From contig JADFQJ010000001.1 of the NCBI GenBank assembly GCA_022561875.1, positions 1 to 64,000 on the forward strand: a DNA stretch of 64,000 nucleotides, in the 5' to 3' direction. The translations under genes and the position numbers were made by a program. Source of the DNA: Bacteroidota bacterium (GTDB lineage: Bacteria; Bacteroidota; Bacteroidia; Bacteroidales; VadinHA17). Below the pieces are notes generated by a model, which worked only from the letters and a program-made list of their open reading frames with translations, had not been told where the DNA came from and made no database searches. Below are positions 9,135 to 18,906 of the stretch, in pieces; position 1 is the first letter of the stretch, and every line of letters begins with the position of its first letter.

Positions 9135-10940
9135 ATGGAAACCACACGAACTTTTGACCTTTTGAACAGGCTACTCGAAAACTATCCACAAAAGGATGAT
9201 ATCCTTGCAGGGAAGAAAAACAATCAATGGATCAAATACAGTTGCAAAGAATATGTTGAACTTGCAACTATGTTAAGTTACGGACTTTTAGCTCTTGGTA
9301 TGAAAAAAGGCGATAAGATAGCTATGGTCTCAAATAACCGGCCGGAATGGAATTTTATCGACATGGGTATCAGCCAGGCAGGAATGATACTTGTTCCAAT
9401 TTATCCAACCATTAGTGTGGAGGAGTATGAATATATTCTTGATGATGCAAAACCGAAACTGATCTTTGTGTCAGATAAAGGCTTGTTTGAAAAGATCAAA
9501 CCCATTGTTGATAAAGCTGCAAGTATTGAAAGTATTTATTCAATTAATAAGGTTGAAGGAGCAAAAAACTGGACCGATGTTAAAGAGCTTGGTAAAGAAA
9601 ATGCTGATAAATACAGGGATGAACTTGTCACGATTAAAGAGAGTATTAAGCCTGGAGATCTGGTTACCCTGATCTATACTTCAGGAACCACCGGGGACCC
9701 TAAAGGGGTAATGCTTAGTCACTCTAATCTTATGAGCAATGTTATTGCCTCATCTGTAGTTCATCCTTACGGGCCGGAATCAAAGTCTCTTAGTTTTCTC
9801 CCCTTGTGTCATATCTATGAAAGAATGCTTAACTATCATTTTCAATATAAAGGAGTAAGCATTTATTATGCTGAGAATATGGGAACTATTGTGAACGACC
9901 TGAAAGATATAAAACCTGAATTATTCTCTACCGTTCCGCGGCTTCTTGAAACTGTTTATGACAAAATTATCGGGAAAGGCAAAGACCTGCCCTATATTAA
10001 AAAGCAAATCTTCTTCTGGGCTGTAAACCTTGGAATGAAATTTAAACTCCACGGAGAGAACTCCTGGTTCTACAAAAAAAGACTTAAAATTGCCGATAAG
10101 CTCATATTTAGCAAATGGCGCGAAGCTTTGGGTGGCAATGTTGGTATAATTGTTTCTGGTGGCGCTGCTTTACAGCCAAGGTTAGCTACTATCTTTTGGG
10201 CTGCCAATATTCGTGTACTCGAAGGGTATGGACTTACTGAAACCTCCCCGGTAGTTGCTGTTGGTAATATGGTAACGGATGAGGTCATGTTTGGTGCCGT
10301 TGGTCCCCTGATTAAAGATGTGGAAGTTAAGATTGCTGAAGATGGCGAGATCCTTTGTAAGGGTCCGAACATTATGATGGGCTATTATAACAAACCTGAA
10401 CTTACTAAAGAGGTAATTGATGAAGATGGATGGTTCCATACGGGCGATATCGGCATGATGGTTGATAACAAATACCTGAAGATTACTGACAGGAAAAAGG
10501 AGATCTTTAAACTCTCCAGTGGTAAATATATTGCTCCACAAGTAATCGAGAATAAACTTAAGGAATCATTTTTCATTCAACAGCTTATGGTTATCGGAGA
10601 AAATGAAAAGTTTGCAAGCGCTCTTATATCTCCTAATTTTGAGTTCCTGCATAACTGGTGCTCGATTCATGATATTAAATACCGCGATAATCAAGAATTG
10701 ATTCAGATACCCGAAGTGGTTGCCAGATACCAGAAAGAAGTGAAAGAGATCAACAAAAACCTGGCTCTCCATGAACAAATAAAGAGATCCAGGCTGGTCT
10801 ACAAAGAATGGACGCCTGGAACCGGCGAGTTATCACCCACGCTCAAACTTAAGAGAAAATTCATATACAAGGAGTACGAGCGTATAATTAAAGAAATCTT
10901 TTCACATGAAGTTGATACCAATTCCAAATCAACTAAATAA
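9135..10940 (+). CDS. Long-chain fatty acid-CoA ligase (AMP-forming)
   Basis: A 601-residue ANL-superfamily adenylating enzyme that activates long-chain fatty acids to acyl-CoA via acyl-AMP. The P-loop YTSGTTGDPKGVMLSHSNL lies near residue 180, the adenine-binding motif is in LEGYGLTETSPVV, the hinge region is GWFHTGDIGMMVDNKYLKIT, followed by DRKKEIFKLSSGKYIAPQ. These are hallmarks of the FadD/long-chain (FAA1-like) branch, and the length fits. It stands alone between intergenic repeat tracts, with no beta-oxidation genes nearby. Fatty-acid uptake or recycling is the likely role. Confidence 0.92.
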   Translation: METTRTFDLLNRLLENYPQKDDILAGKKNNQWIKYSCKEYVELATMLSYGLLALGMKKGDKIAMVSNNRPEWNFIDMGISQAGMILVPIYPTISVEEYEYILDDAKPKLIFVSDKGLFEKIKPIVDKAASIESIYSINKVEGAKNWTDVKELGKENADKYRDELVTIKESIKPGDLVTLIYTSGTTGDPKGVMLSHSNLMSNVIASSVVHPYGPESKSLSFLPLCHIYERMLNYHFQYKGVSIYYAENMGTIVNDLKDIKPELFSTVPRLLETVYDKIIGKGKDLPYIKKQIFFWAVNLGMKFKLHGENSWFYKKRLKIADKLIFSKWREALGGNVGIIVSGGAALQPRLATIFWAANIRVLEGYGLTETSPVVAVGNMVTDEVMFGAVGPLIKDVEVKIAEDGEILCKGPNIMMGYYNKPELTKEVIDEDGWFHTGDIGMMVDNKYLKITDRKKEIFKLSSGKYIAPQVIENKLKESFFIQQLMVIGENEKFASALISPNFEFLHNWCSIHDIKYRDNQELIQIPEVVARYQKEVKEINKNLALHEQIKRSRLVYKEWTPGTGELSPTLKLKRKFIYKEYERIIKEIFSHEVDTNSKSTK

Positions 10941-11150
10941 AAGAGTTGTGTTGCAGTGTTGCTGTGATGCAGTGGGAAGAAGTAAAAAGTCAAAAGGCAA
11001 AAATGAAGAGAGAAGAAAGAAGTGAGAGATGAGTTGTGAGTCGTGAGCGAAGAGCAAAAACTCTGTACAACATAACAATCTTAAACTTTGAACCTAAACT
11101 CATAACCCGTAACAAGAAAGGAAGTACGGAAAACAGAGGTAAGCTTTTAT

Positions 11151-12608
11151 TTATCGCTTATTTTGCCGTTTTTCTTTTATCAGATATAATCCGGTGAATG
11201 TAATTAGCCCATTGAGGATAAGCAATTCAAAACCGAACCGGTATCCGCCTAACAATGTTTCTGAATATATATTAAGAATATAGCATATAACGGGAGAAAA
11301 CAGGGCTACCCATGGCACCAGTTTATCTTTAACCTTAAATTTAGTAAAAAGCCCGAAACTGTATAATCCCAGTAATGGACCATAAGTATAACCCGCCACA
11401 GTAAAAATAGTACTGATAACACTTTGATCGTTAATTGCCTTAAAGATCAAAATAACAATTACCAGGATGACTGAGATTAATATATGAACACGCTTCCTTA
11501 TCCTTTTCAGGGCATTCTCAACCAACCCTTTTGTATTGAGAATATCTACTGTAAATGAAGTAGTTAGTGAGGTAAGCGCCGAATCAGCGCTGGAATAAGC
11601 TGCAGCGATCAACCCGAGAATAAAAAGAATTGTGACAACAGGCTGTAAATAACCCTGGGTGGCTATAATAGGGAACAGATCATCTGTATGCTCAGGCAAG
11701 GCAATTCCATTTGATTTGGCATAAATAAAAAGCAATACTCCCAGCGACATAAACAGCAGGTTAACAGGGATTAATATAATGCTGAACCAGTACATGTTCT
11801 TTTTTGCCTCATTTATATTCTTGCAGCTTAAGTTTTTCTGCATCATATCCTGGTCAAGACCCGTCATAACTATAGTGATAAACGCACCGCTGAAAAACTG
11901 TTTCAGGAAATATCGTTTGTCCTGCCAGTCGTCAAGAAATAATATCTGTGAAAGGGAATGATCTGCAACAGTGTTCACCAATGATCTAAAATCAAGATTC
12001 AAAGAACGGCTGATGAAATAAACACAAAGCCCTACTGCCACAAGCATGAATAAAGTTTGAAAACTATCGGTCCAGATTATTGTTTTGATACCTCCCTTAT
12101 TTGTATATAACCATATCAGCAGTACGGTTATTATAACAGTAGCTATGAATGGCACATTCCATTCGTTAAAAATCGTTATTTGTAAAACATTGGCCACAAG
12201 GAACAAGCGAACAGCAGCACCTATAAGTCGTGAAAGCAGAAAAAATGCCGCTCCTGTCTTATAAGAAAAAAAACCAAACCTGGATTCAAGGTATGTGTAT
12301 ATTGAAGTAAGGTTCAGCCTATAATACAATGGCATCAGAACATTTGCAATGACAGCATAGCCAAGGAGGTATCCAAACACCATCTGCATATACGAAAACT
12401 GGCTGTCAACAACCCATCCCGGAACTGATATGAAAGTAACACCCGACAGACTTGCACCAATCATTCCAAAGGAAACAACATACCAGGGAGATTTTCGGTT
12501 CCCAAGGAAAAAAGCGGCATTGTCAGCTTTCCTCCCTGTGATGTATGAGATCACTAAAAGGATTAAGAAATAAGCAGCAATGATTAAAAGAATGGCTCCG
12601 GGTGACAT
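11151..12608 (-). CDS. Sodium:solute symporter (SSS family)
   Basis: A 485-residue polytopic inner-membrane protein with about 13 hydrophobic segments. The N-terminus (ITGRKADNAAFFLGNRKSPW) and SGVTFISVPGWV in TM2 are typical of the SSS/SLC5 fold, as is the AAYSSADSALTSLTT segment in the central helices, which contributes Na+-site Ser residues. It should couple inward Na+ flow to uptake of a small organic solute; the substrate cannot be read from sequence. It has no sensor-kinase fusion. It is read divergently from recR (117 bp between starts) and would draw on the Na+ gradient made by the NQR complex encoded in the same window. Confidence 0.88.
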   Translation of the reverse strand: MSPGAILLIIAAYFLILLVISYITGRKADNAAFFLGNRKSPWYVVSFGMIGASLSGVTFISVPGWVVDSQFSYMQMVFGYLLGYAVIANVLMPLYYRLNLTSIYTYLESRFGFFSYKTGAAFFLLSRLIGAAVRLFLVANVLQITIFNEWNVPFIATVIITVLLIWLYTNKGGIKTIIWTDSFQTLFMLVAVGLCVYFISRSLNLDFRSLVNTVADHSLSQILFLDDWQDKRYFLKQFFSGAFITIVMTGLDQDMMQKNLSCKNINEAKKNMYWFSIILIPVNLLFMSLGVLLFIYAKSNGIALPEHTDDLFPIIATQGYLQPVVTILFILGLIAAAYSSADSALTSLTTSFTVDILNTKGLVENALKRIRKRVHILISVILVIVILIFKAINDQSVISTIFTVAGYTYGPLLGLYSFGLFTKFKVKDKLVPWVALFSPVICYILNIYSETLLGGYRFGFELLILNGLITFTGLYLIKEKRQNKR

Positions 12609-12725
12609 AGCCTAAAATAAATAAATGTATAGTAAGATTAAAAAAAACATCTAAAAGAAAGAAAAAAGATTGCTAAAACAGTTAATTGCTGTTAATTTTG
12701 AAAACGTAACAGACAATCAATAATA

Positions 12726-13352
12726 ATGTTCGATCTTTTATACTCTTCAAAATTACTGGAAAATGCTGTAAATGAATTCAGTAAGCTTCCCGGCATAGGG
12801 AAAAAGACTGCTCTGAGACTGGTTCTTTTTTTGCTAAAGCAGGAAAAAGACGAAGTTATAAGCTTCGGAAATTCAATTATCAGGCTGCGGAATGAAATAA
12901 AATACTGCAAGAGTTGCAATAACATCTCCGACACAGATCTTTGCAAAATTTGCACAAATCCTTCCCGGGACCATTCCACAATATGCATCGTTGAAAACAT
13001 TAAAGATGTTTTATCAATTGAAAACACTCAGCAATTTCATGGGATATACCACATTCTGGGTTGTATCATATCTCCCATTGACGGGTTCGGACCAGGCGAT
13101 CTGATGATTAAAACTCTTGAAAAAAAGATCAGAAATAAAAATGTAAAGGAAATAATATTTGCTTTACCAACAACCATGGAAGGTGATACCACCAATTTCT
13201 ATCTCTATAAAAAATTTAAAGATTCCGGCGTGAAGGTTTCTACACTTGCAAGAGGTGTTTCAATTGGTGATGATCTGGAATATGTAGATGAAATTACTTT
13301 AGGCAGGTCGATTATAAACCGGATCCCGTTTGAATCATCATTTTCATCCTGA
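12726..13352 (+). CDS. recR: Recombination mediator RecR
   Basis: A 208-residue protein of normal length for RecR, which with RecO (and RecF) loads RecA on gapped DNA. It has the N-terminal helix-hairpin-helix ([20 protein letters not shown]), a C4 zinc finger ([16 protein letters not shown]), then a Toprim domain ([14 protein letters not shown], followed by [15 protein letters not shown]) and a C-terminal [18 protein letters not shown] segment. All elements are intact. It appears to be a single gene; the 3' flank carries short dispersed repeats. Confidence 0.97.
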   Translation: MFDLLYSSKLLENAVNEFSKLPGIGKKTALRLVLFLLKQEKDEVISFGNSIIRLRNEIKYCKSCNNISDTDLCKICTNPSRDHSTICIVENIKDVLSIENTQQFHGIYHILGCIISPIDGFGPGDLMIKTLEKKIRNKNVKEIIFALPTTMEGDTTNFYLYKKFKDSGVKVSTLARGVSIGDDLEYVDEITLGRSIINRIPFESSFSS

Positions 13353-13355
13353 TAT

Positions 13356-13610
13356 TAGAGTTAAGAAATTGTGTTGCAGTGAGGCAGTGTTTCAGTGATG
13401 CGGGTTACGGGTTAACTTTGAACCTTGAACCTTGAACTTTTTTATTTACTACCTGTTCTTTCTTTACAAATAAACTCATCAACAAATAAATTTACACATT
13501 ATTAGGAGTTTATACGTTAAAAAGTTTGTAAAGTTATAAAGTAGGAGATGAACTTTCGTCATTTTAGTCATTTTTAACTTTAGGCATTTTAATTTACTTT
13601 TATCCTTTCA
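13356..13610. repeat. Intergenic mosaic of short dispersed repeats between recR and the GT2 gene
   Basis: This 255-bp gap is made almost entirely of modules seen elsewhere in the window: a GTGTTGCAGTG module (13356-13400), GGGTTACGGGTT, a CAAATAAACTCATCAAC module (13466-13510) also at 53945, an AAAGTTATAAAGT module, and the TTTAGTCATTTTTAAC/TTTAGGCATTTT module (13560-13592) that also precedes several other genes. I see no gene in it. Confidence 0.65.
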
Positions 13611-13627
13611 CCTTGTCATTGTGTATT

Positions 13628-15577
13628 ATGAAGCTATCTGTAATTATTGTCAATTATAATGTCAGGCATTTTTTAGAACAATGTCTCAGATCCGTATTCA
13701 AAGCGTTAAAGAACATCGATTCTGAGGTTTTTGTTGTTGATAATAATTCACTTGACGGATCAGTATCAATGATCAGGAAAAGCTTTCCTGATGTAAAACT
13801 TATCAGGAATAATGAAAATATTGGTTTCTCAAGGGCTAATAATCAGGCAATCAAAAAATCCCGTGGGAAGTTTGTTGTTCTGTTAAATCCTGATACGATG
13901 GTGGAAGAACTTACTTTTGAAAGGTGTATCAGGTTTATGGATGATCACAAAGATGCAGGAGCTGTCGGTGTCAGGCTTATAGATGGCAAAGGCCGATTCC
14001 TCCCCGAATCAAAACGCAGCCTGCCTACCCCGGCGGTGGCTTTTTTTAAAATATTCGGTCTTTCACGGCTTTTCGCAAAATCAAAATTATTCGGGAAATA
14101 TCATCTTAGCTACCTCAACCCTGAAAAAACCCATATAGTAGATGTTCTTCCGGGTGCATTTATGTTCCTTAGAAAAAGCGCCCTTGATAAAACAGGACTG
14201 CTCGATGAAGATTTCTTTATGTATGGTGAAGATATCGACCTTTCATACCGGTTGAAAAAAGCCGGTTTTTCAAACTACTATTATCCCGGAACAACAATTA
14301 TCCACTACAAAGGGGAAAGTACCAGAAAAAGCAGTATCAATTATGTAGTACAGTTCTATAGAGCGATGATTATATTTGCCAAAAAGCATTCTTCAATCGG
14401 CAACCGGCATATTTTTCTTCTTTTTATTAATCTTGCCATCTGTTTCCGGGCAGGTCTCTCGATCATAAAAAGAGCAGGAAATGCCATACTCCTACCGGCA
14501 CTTGACGCATTAATTATTTATTCCGGCTTTTTTGTTTTAACACCGCTCTGGGGAAAAATAAAATTCCAGACAACAGATTATTACCCAGCTGAATTCCTGC
14601 AATTTGTAGTACCGGTTTATATACTTATATGGATAGTTTCAATATATTTCAATAATGGTTATGATAAACCCGCCAGGCCGGTAAATATTGTTTTAGGGCT
14701 CATCACCGGTACAATCTTTATCCTTATCGTATATGCGCTTCTCCCCCCCTCCCTGCGGTTTTCCAGGGCATTGATATTAATGGGTGGGATATTGGCAATG
14801 GGACTTGTATTAACTTTCAGGTTTATCTTAAATAAACTTGGAATCGAAATTTTTAATCTTTATCCGGATGCGAGGAAAACATTGATAATCTCTGATCATG
14901 TTGAGTATCAACGATTGAAAAAGATCATTCCCGACCTTAATCAAATACGCAAAATTGCAGGTTTTGTACATCCGGGAGGAGATTCAGAAGAGAACGACTC
15001 TTTAGGACCATATAGTCAGCTCCCTGATATTGTCCGGATCAATAAAGTAAATGAAATTATCTTTTCAGCTAAAATAATCTCTTCTGAAAAGATAATCCAA
15101 AATATGATGAGTCTAAGCCAGTTTAACCTTGATTTTAAAATTGCTCATCCTGAAGGTTTATCTATCATCGGAAGTAACTCAATTGACTCTAAAGGTCAAA
15201 TATTTGAAATCAGTCTGAATGCCGTTAGCAAGAAGAAGAACCTCCGTAAGAAAAGGATACTGGACTTAACTATCTCGTTTTTTTTCTTATTAACCTTACC
15301 TGCATCAATTCTCACTGTTAAACATAAATCCGGATTTGTTTTTAATATCTTTCACGTTCTCTCAGGCAGGAAATCATGGGTTGGATACGATCTGCAAACA
15401 AACTTAAAAAATCCGGGGCAAAATTCAGTTAAACAAGGAATACTCACACCTGCAAGCCTTTATCCCAAATCTGCCAGGCAAGAAATTCAACGTATCAATC
15501 TTTCTTATGCAAAAGATTACAAGCTAATAAAAGACATTGAGATAATACTGAAAAACTGGCAACAGTTAGGTGATTAA
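13628..15577 (+). CDS. GT2 glycosyltransferase fused to a degenerate polyprenyl-phosphate sugar transferase region
   Basis: A 649-residue protein; I start at ATG 13628 because MKLSVIIVNYNVRHFLEQCL is the canonical GT2 N-terminus (the frame is open five codons further). Residues 1-225 form a GT-A glycosyltransferase with NPDT as the metal-binding acidic motif and GEDIDLSYRLKKAG as the catalytic/acceptor block, like rhamnosyltransferases. Four to five membrane segments follow (about 260-405), then a soluble domain like the CoA-binding_3 region of WcaJ/WbaP proteins. The C-terminus keeps the first PHPT helix (KKRILDLTISFFFLLTLP), then jumps to FHVLSGRKSWVGY and KQGILTPAS, lacking the catalytic middle. 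It is therefore probably an active GT2 with a non-catalytic PHPT-like tail. It likely acts at the inner membrane on surface glycans. Confidence 0.75.
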   Translation: MKLSVIIVNYNVRHFLEQCLRSVFKALKNIDSEVFVVDNNSLDGSVSMIRKSFPDVKLIRNNENIGFSRANNQAIKKSRGKFVVLLNPDTMVEELTFERCIRFMDDHKDAGAVGVRLIDGKGRFLPESKRSLPTPAVAFFKIFGLSRLFAKSKLFGKYHLSYLNPEKTHIVDVLPGAFMFLRKSALDKTGLLDEDFFMYGEDIDLSYRLKKAGFSNYYYPGTTIIHYKGESTRKSSINYVVQFYRAMIIFAKKHSSIGNRHIFLLFINLAICFRAGLSIIKRAGNAILLPALDALIIYSGFFVLTPLWGKIKFQTTDYYPAEFLQFVVPVYILIWIVSIYFNNGYDKPARPVNIVLGLITGTIFILIVYALLPPSLRFSRALILMGGILAMGLVLTFRFILNKLGIEIFNLYPDARKTLIISDHVEYQRLKKIIPDLNQIRKIAGFVHPGGDSEENDSLGPYSQLPDIVRINKVNEIIFSAKIISSEKIIQNMMSLSQFNLDFKIAHPEGLSIIGSNSIDSKGQIFEISLNAVSKKKNLRKKRILDLTISFFFLLTLPASILTVKHKSGFVFNIFHVLSGRKSWVGYDLQTNLKNPGQNSVKQGILTPASLYPKSARQEIQRINLSYAKDYKLIKDIEIILKNWQQLGD

Positions 15578-15620
15578 TTCTAATCGAAATAATAAGGACC
15601 CTTTATGAAATCAGATCAGG

Positions 15621-15701
15621 AACATAGCTTTGCAAATTAATTAAAAAGAACAATTAAATTAAAGTTTATCTCTAATTTTGGAATAAAGTGGTTAAGGCTA
15701 A
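15621..15701 (+). repeat. Dispersed 81-87 bp repeat, copy 1
   Basis: Begins AACATAGCTTTGCAAATTAA and ends GTGGTTAAGGCTAA. It matches 56396-56482 over its full length with a few substitutions and small indels. Shorter copies of the first about 28 bp are at 5178, 22962 and, weakly, 9022. It lies in the 338-bp gap before the PorE-like array; nothing else is recognisable there. Confidence 0.75.
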
Positions 15702-15915
15702 CCTAAGTCTTTTAAACGAGAATGATTATTAAAATGATATAAAGCAGTAAGTGTTTCAGTATTAGTGCTTTTGAGGTTTATTTGATGAATCGGTGATGAC
15801 TCTGGCACTAATCCGGTTATCCTTCATCAATTTATTTCATTAGTTCATCATAAATATATTAAATCAATTCACTATTTTAGTAAATTCGTATTAAATCTAT
15901 TAACCGGTTATTTTT

Positions 15916-18765
15916 ATGAGACCATTGTACTTCGGTTTAGTTGCTGCATTCTTTTTATCTTTATCTGCTTCAGGACAAGGCAAAAGAGAGCTTAAAGTAA
16001 AATTCATCGAGGCGGAATCATATATTCTGTACGAGGAATACAATGAATCTCTACCGGGTTATCTTTATTTACTTGAAATTTATCCTGAAAATGACAATTA
16101 CAAATACAGAATTGGGCTGTGTTACCTGAATACGCCCGGCGAAAAACACAAAGCCATAAAATACCTGGAAGAAGCCGTTTTAAATACTGACGAGAAGTAT
16201 AAAGAAGGTTCTTTTAAGGAAACACAGGCGCCCGTGGATGCATACTATTTTCTGGCTAATGCATACAGGATAAATAACCAACTTGATAAAGCGCTCGAAA
16301 TATATGCTGAATTCAAAAAGCTGCTTAACCCAAAGGTTTATGATACGGTTGTTGTTAATAAACAGATTGAGTCATGCTATAATGCGAAAAAACTACAGCA
16401 GAATCCATTATTCCTCAAATATAATAACCTTGGAGATCCTATAAATACACGTTTCTCCGATTATAATCCTGTTGTTTCAGGAGACGGAATAAAAATGGTT
16501 TACACACGGGCCCTGCAATTTTTTGACGGTGTTTTCTTTTCTGAAAAAACAGACGGAAACTGGAGTATTCCTATCGATCTGACATTCCAGTTAGGAGTGG
16601 ATGAGGATCTGTATCCCTGTGCTCTTTCGTGGGACGGGACAACTCTTTACCTTTACAAACTCGATGATTATGTTGGAAATATTTATGTCAGTCATTACTC
16701 AAATGGTATGTGGTCGCGTGTTGATAAATTGAACGAGAATATCAATGACAAATACTGGGAATCTCATGCCTGTGTTACAAAAGATGAGAATACTATCTAT
16801 TTTACCAGCAACCGGAAAGGAGGATATGGAGGACTTGATATATATAAGTCTGTTAAAGATTCGCTGGGTGAATGGGGACCGGCAGTGAACCTTGGTACCA
16901 ACATCAATACGGAATATAATGAAGAGACACCTTTTATTACCGAAGATGGACAAACCTTGTTTTTTAGCTCGTACGGACACTTTAACACAGGCGGATATGA
17001 TGTTTTGTATTCTACATTACTGGATTCTGCTGAATGGTCAAAACCATTAAATATGGGGTATCCAATTAATACTCCCGATGATGACCTGTTTTTTGTGCCT
17101 GCAAAAGACGGAAATTTTGCTTATTACTCTCGGTTTGATGATGAAGGAATGGGTTTGAGAGATATCTTCCTGCTTGAAATTTTTTCTGAAGAACATCCAA
17201 GGAAATTCAGACTGTCAGGTATAGTCTCTATAAAAAATGTTAACTGGAAAATTGATGAGACATTCAGAATATATGTTGTTAACCATCTAACAGGCGATAC
17301 AATTGCTGTTATTAAACCCGACCTGGAAACAGGAGAATATTCTGTTGATGTGGTTGCCGGTAATTACGAATTGATTTTCAGTGGTGAAAATCTTGAAGTG
17401 ACGAGTAAGCTCATTTCTATGACACTGAACCAGGAAAACGACAAGATCAAAATGCCTACTGTTGAATTGAAAGTGCTGGATATGATTGCTGATTTTCAAG
17501 TGCCGGACACCAGTTTTGTGGTCACTGATAATGAACCCCTTATTTTGCAGCTTGAGACAGAAAACAACTCCAGACTAATAGTCAGGTACTTTCAGGATTC
17601 AGTATTACAAAAAGCCGATACATTTGATATCAGGGATACTTTGTTCGCATACCAGGTTACTCCGCTGGAAGGTGATAACCACCTGGTATTCACCCTTACA
17701 GACCAATATGGTAATCAATCCATTAAAGAAGCTGAAATATTATTCAAACCACCGGTCAAAAAACCGTTGGCAGAAATAATTTCAATAAGTCGAAAGGCAG
17801 AACCACCAAAAGAGCTTGTGGATCTTCTTGTAGCCCTGAAGACTCTTGCAAAAAGTGATGCTCTGATAGTCATTCTCAAAGAGGTTGATCTTAAAGAACA
17901 AGAAATTGGAACTGCCGTGGAATTATTTGAATACCTGACCAAACAATCGCTCCCGGCAGGAGAATTGGATAAGATAGTAACTGTGGGTGCAAATGAAGGT
18001 CTTATCAGTATCGAAGATTTTAGGGATCTTGTAGCTGTCAGGGCTGAAGGAGACATGGGCACTATCATTGATGAAGTTGATCTGCAGGAAGAAAATATTT
18101 CAACACCTGATGATTTGATGCAGTATCTGACGGAGGAGTCATTTAAATCAACAACATTTACAGAACAGGAAGTCAAATCAATATTTGTAACAGATGAACT
18201 TCACACCCTGGATATTTTAATAACCCTGAAAGAAACATTAACTAAATATGCTTCAGGCAATTTAAAGGAAATCCTTGATACTCTTCAGGTTCCGGGTCCG
18301 GAAATACAAACGGCATCACAATTATACGAATTCCTTTATCAGCAAGCTAAACAAAAGAAAATCAAAGAAAAAGATTTCCTTCTGTTGGTGGCTTCGGTCG
18401 CAAGCAATGGCAATCCTGAAGTAAAAACACTCTACAATAAGCTGGTACAGGAGTCTGACGGAGAGCTAAAATCGTATCTTCAGACATTGGATCCTGAAGT
18501 GATTGAAACAACCGATGCCACCGGATTGATTAAATATTTATTACAGAAATCCTCAACTGAAAACTTTTCCAGGGAAGATGTAGTAAATATAATTGCCGCG
18601 GTAGTTTACGGCAGTCAGTTGGACGAAGAAAAAATTACCGGTTATATCGCTTCGACAAAAGAAAAAGCCCGGAACGCCAAAAGGCGAATAGCATGGGGAT
18701 TATCCCTTATTTTTGTGGTTATAATCTTCTTTTACATTCAACGTAAAAAAAAGCATCAGGAATAG
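15916..18765 (+). CDS. PorE-like TPR/PD40 protein with C-terminal helical repeats and membrane anchor
   Basis: A 949-residue exported protein, first of five tandem paralogues. Signal peptide 1-20; TPR-like helices about 22-150 (YLLEIYPENDNYKYRIGLCY); PD40 propeller about 165-425, with blades ending in TIYFTSNRKGGYGGLDIYKS and TLFFSSYGHFNTGGYDVLYS; a carboxypeptidase-regulatory-like beta domain 430-510; an Ig-like domain about 525-625. Unlike its neighbours it then has four degenerate helical repeats of roughly 65-70 residues (about 632-895), each with an L-x-EYL-like core, then a membrane helix at 925-941 and a basic tail RKKKHQE. There is no OmpA domain, so it would be held by the C-terminal helix rather than by peptidoglycan binding. 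Function unknown; family context suggests envelope or T9SS work. Confidence 0.8.
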   Translation: MRPLYFGLVAAFFLSLSASGQGKRELKVKFIEAESYILYEEYNESLPGYLYLLEIYPENDNYKYRIGLCYLNTPGEKHKAIKYLEEAVLNTDEKYKEGSFKETQAPVDAYYFLANAYRINNQLDKALEIYAEFKKLLNPKVYDTVVVNKQIESCYNAKKLQQNPLFLKYNNLGDPINTRFSDYNPVVSGDGIKMVYTRALQFFDGVFFSEKTDGNWSIPIDLTFQLGVDEDLYPCALSWDGTTLYLYKLDDYVGNIYVSHYSNGMWSRVDKLNENINDKYWESHACVTKDENTIYFTSNRKGGYGGLDIYKSVKDSLGEWGPAVNLGTNINTEYNEETPFITEDGQTLFFSSYGHFNTGGYDVLYSTLLDSAEWSKPLNMGYPINTPDDDLFFVPAKDGNFAYYSRFDDEGMGLRDIFLLEIFSEEHPRKFRLSGIVSIKNVNWKIDETFRIYVVNHLTGDTIAVIKPDLETGEYSVDVVAGNYELIFSGENLEVTSKLISMTLNQENDKIKMPTVELKVLDMIADFQVPDTSFVVTDNEPLILQLETENNSRLIVRYFQDSVLQKADTFDIRDTLFAYQVTPLEGDNHLVFTLTDQYGNQSIKEAEILFKPPVKKPLAEIISISRKAEPPKELVDLLVALKTLAKSDALIVILKEVDLKEQEIGTAVELFEYLTKQSLPAGELDKIVTVGANEGLISIEDFRDLVAVRAEGDMGTIIDEVDLQEENISTPDDLMQYLTEESFKSTTFTEQEVKSIFVTDELHTLDILITLKETLTKYASGNLKEILDTLQVPGPEIQTASQLYEFLYQQAKQKKIKEKDFLLLVASVASNGNPEVKTLYNKLVQESDGELKSYLQTLDPEVIETTDATGLIKYLLQKSSTENFSREDVVNIIAAVVYGSQLDEEKITGYIASTKEKARNAKRRIAWGLSLIFVVIIFFYIQRKKKHQE

Positions 18766-18852
18766 TACACTATTCATTAAATTCTCTGCCAAACGAAGTT
18801 TTGTAAAGAGAATCTATTTATCACTATAGTATTAATATATGTAAAAATAATT

Positions 18853-18882
18853 TTTGAATAACTTCATAAATTATTAATTTTG
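18853..18882 (+). promoter_or_regulatory. Bacteroidota-type promoter for the second PorE-like gene
   Basis: TTTG (18853-18856), an 18-bp spacer and TAATTTTG (18875-18882) match the -33/-7 consensus, 24 nt before ATG 18907. The -7 element overlaps the earlier in-frame start at 18880, which supports ATG 18907 as the true start. Confidence 0.6.
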
Positions 18883-18906
18883 TTATATTGGTTAAAAAGT
18901 GTACTT

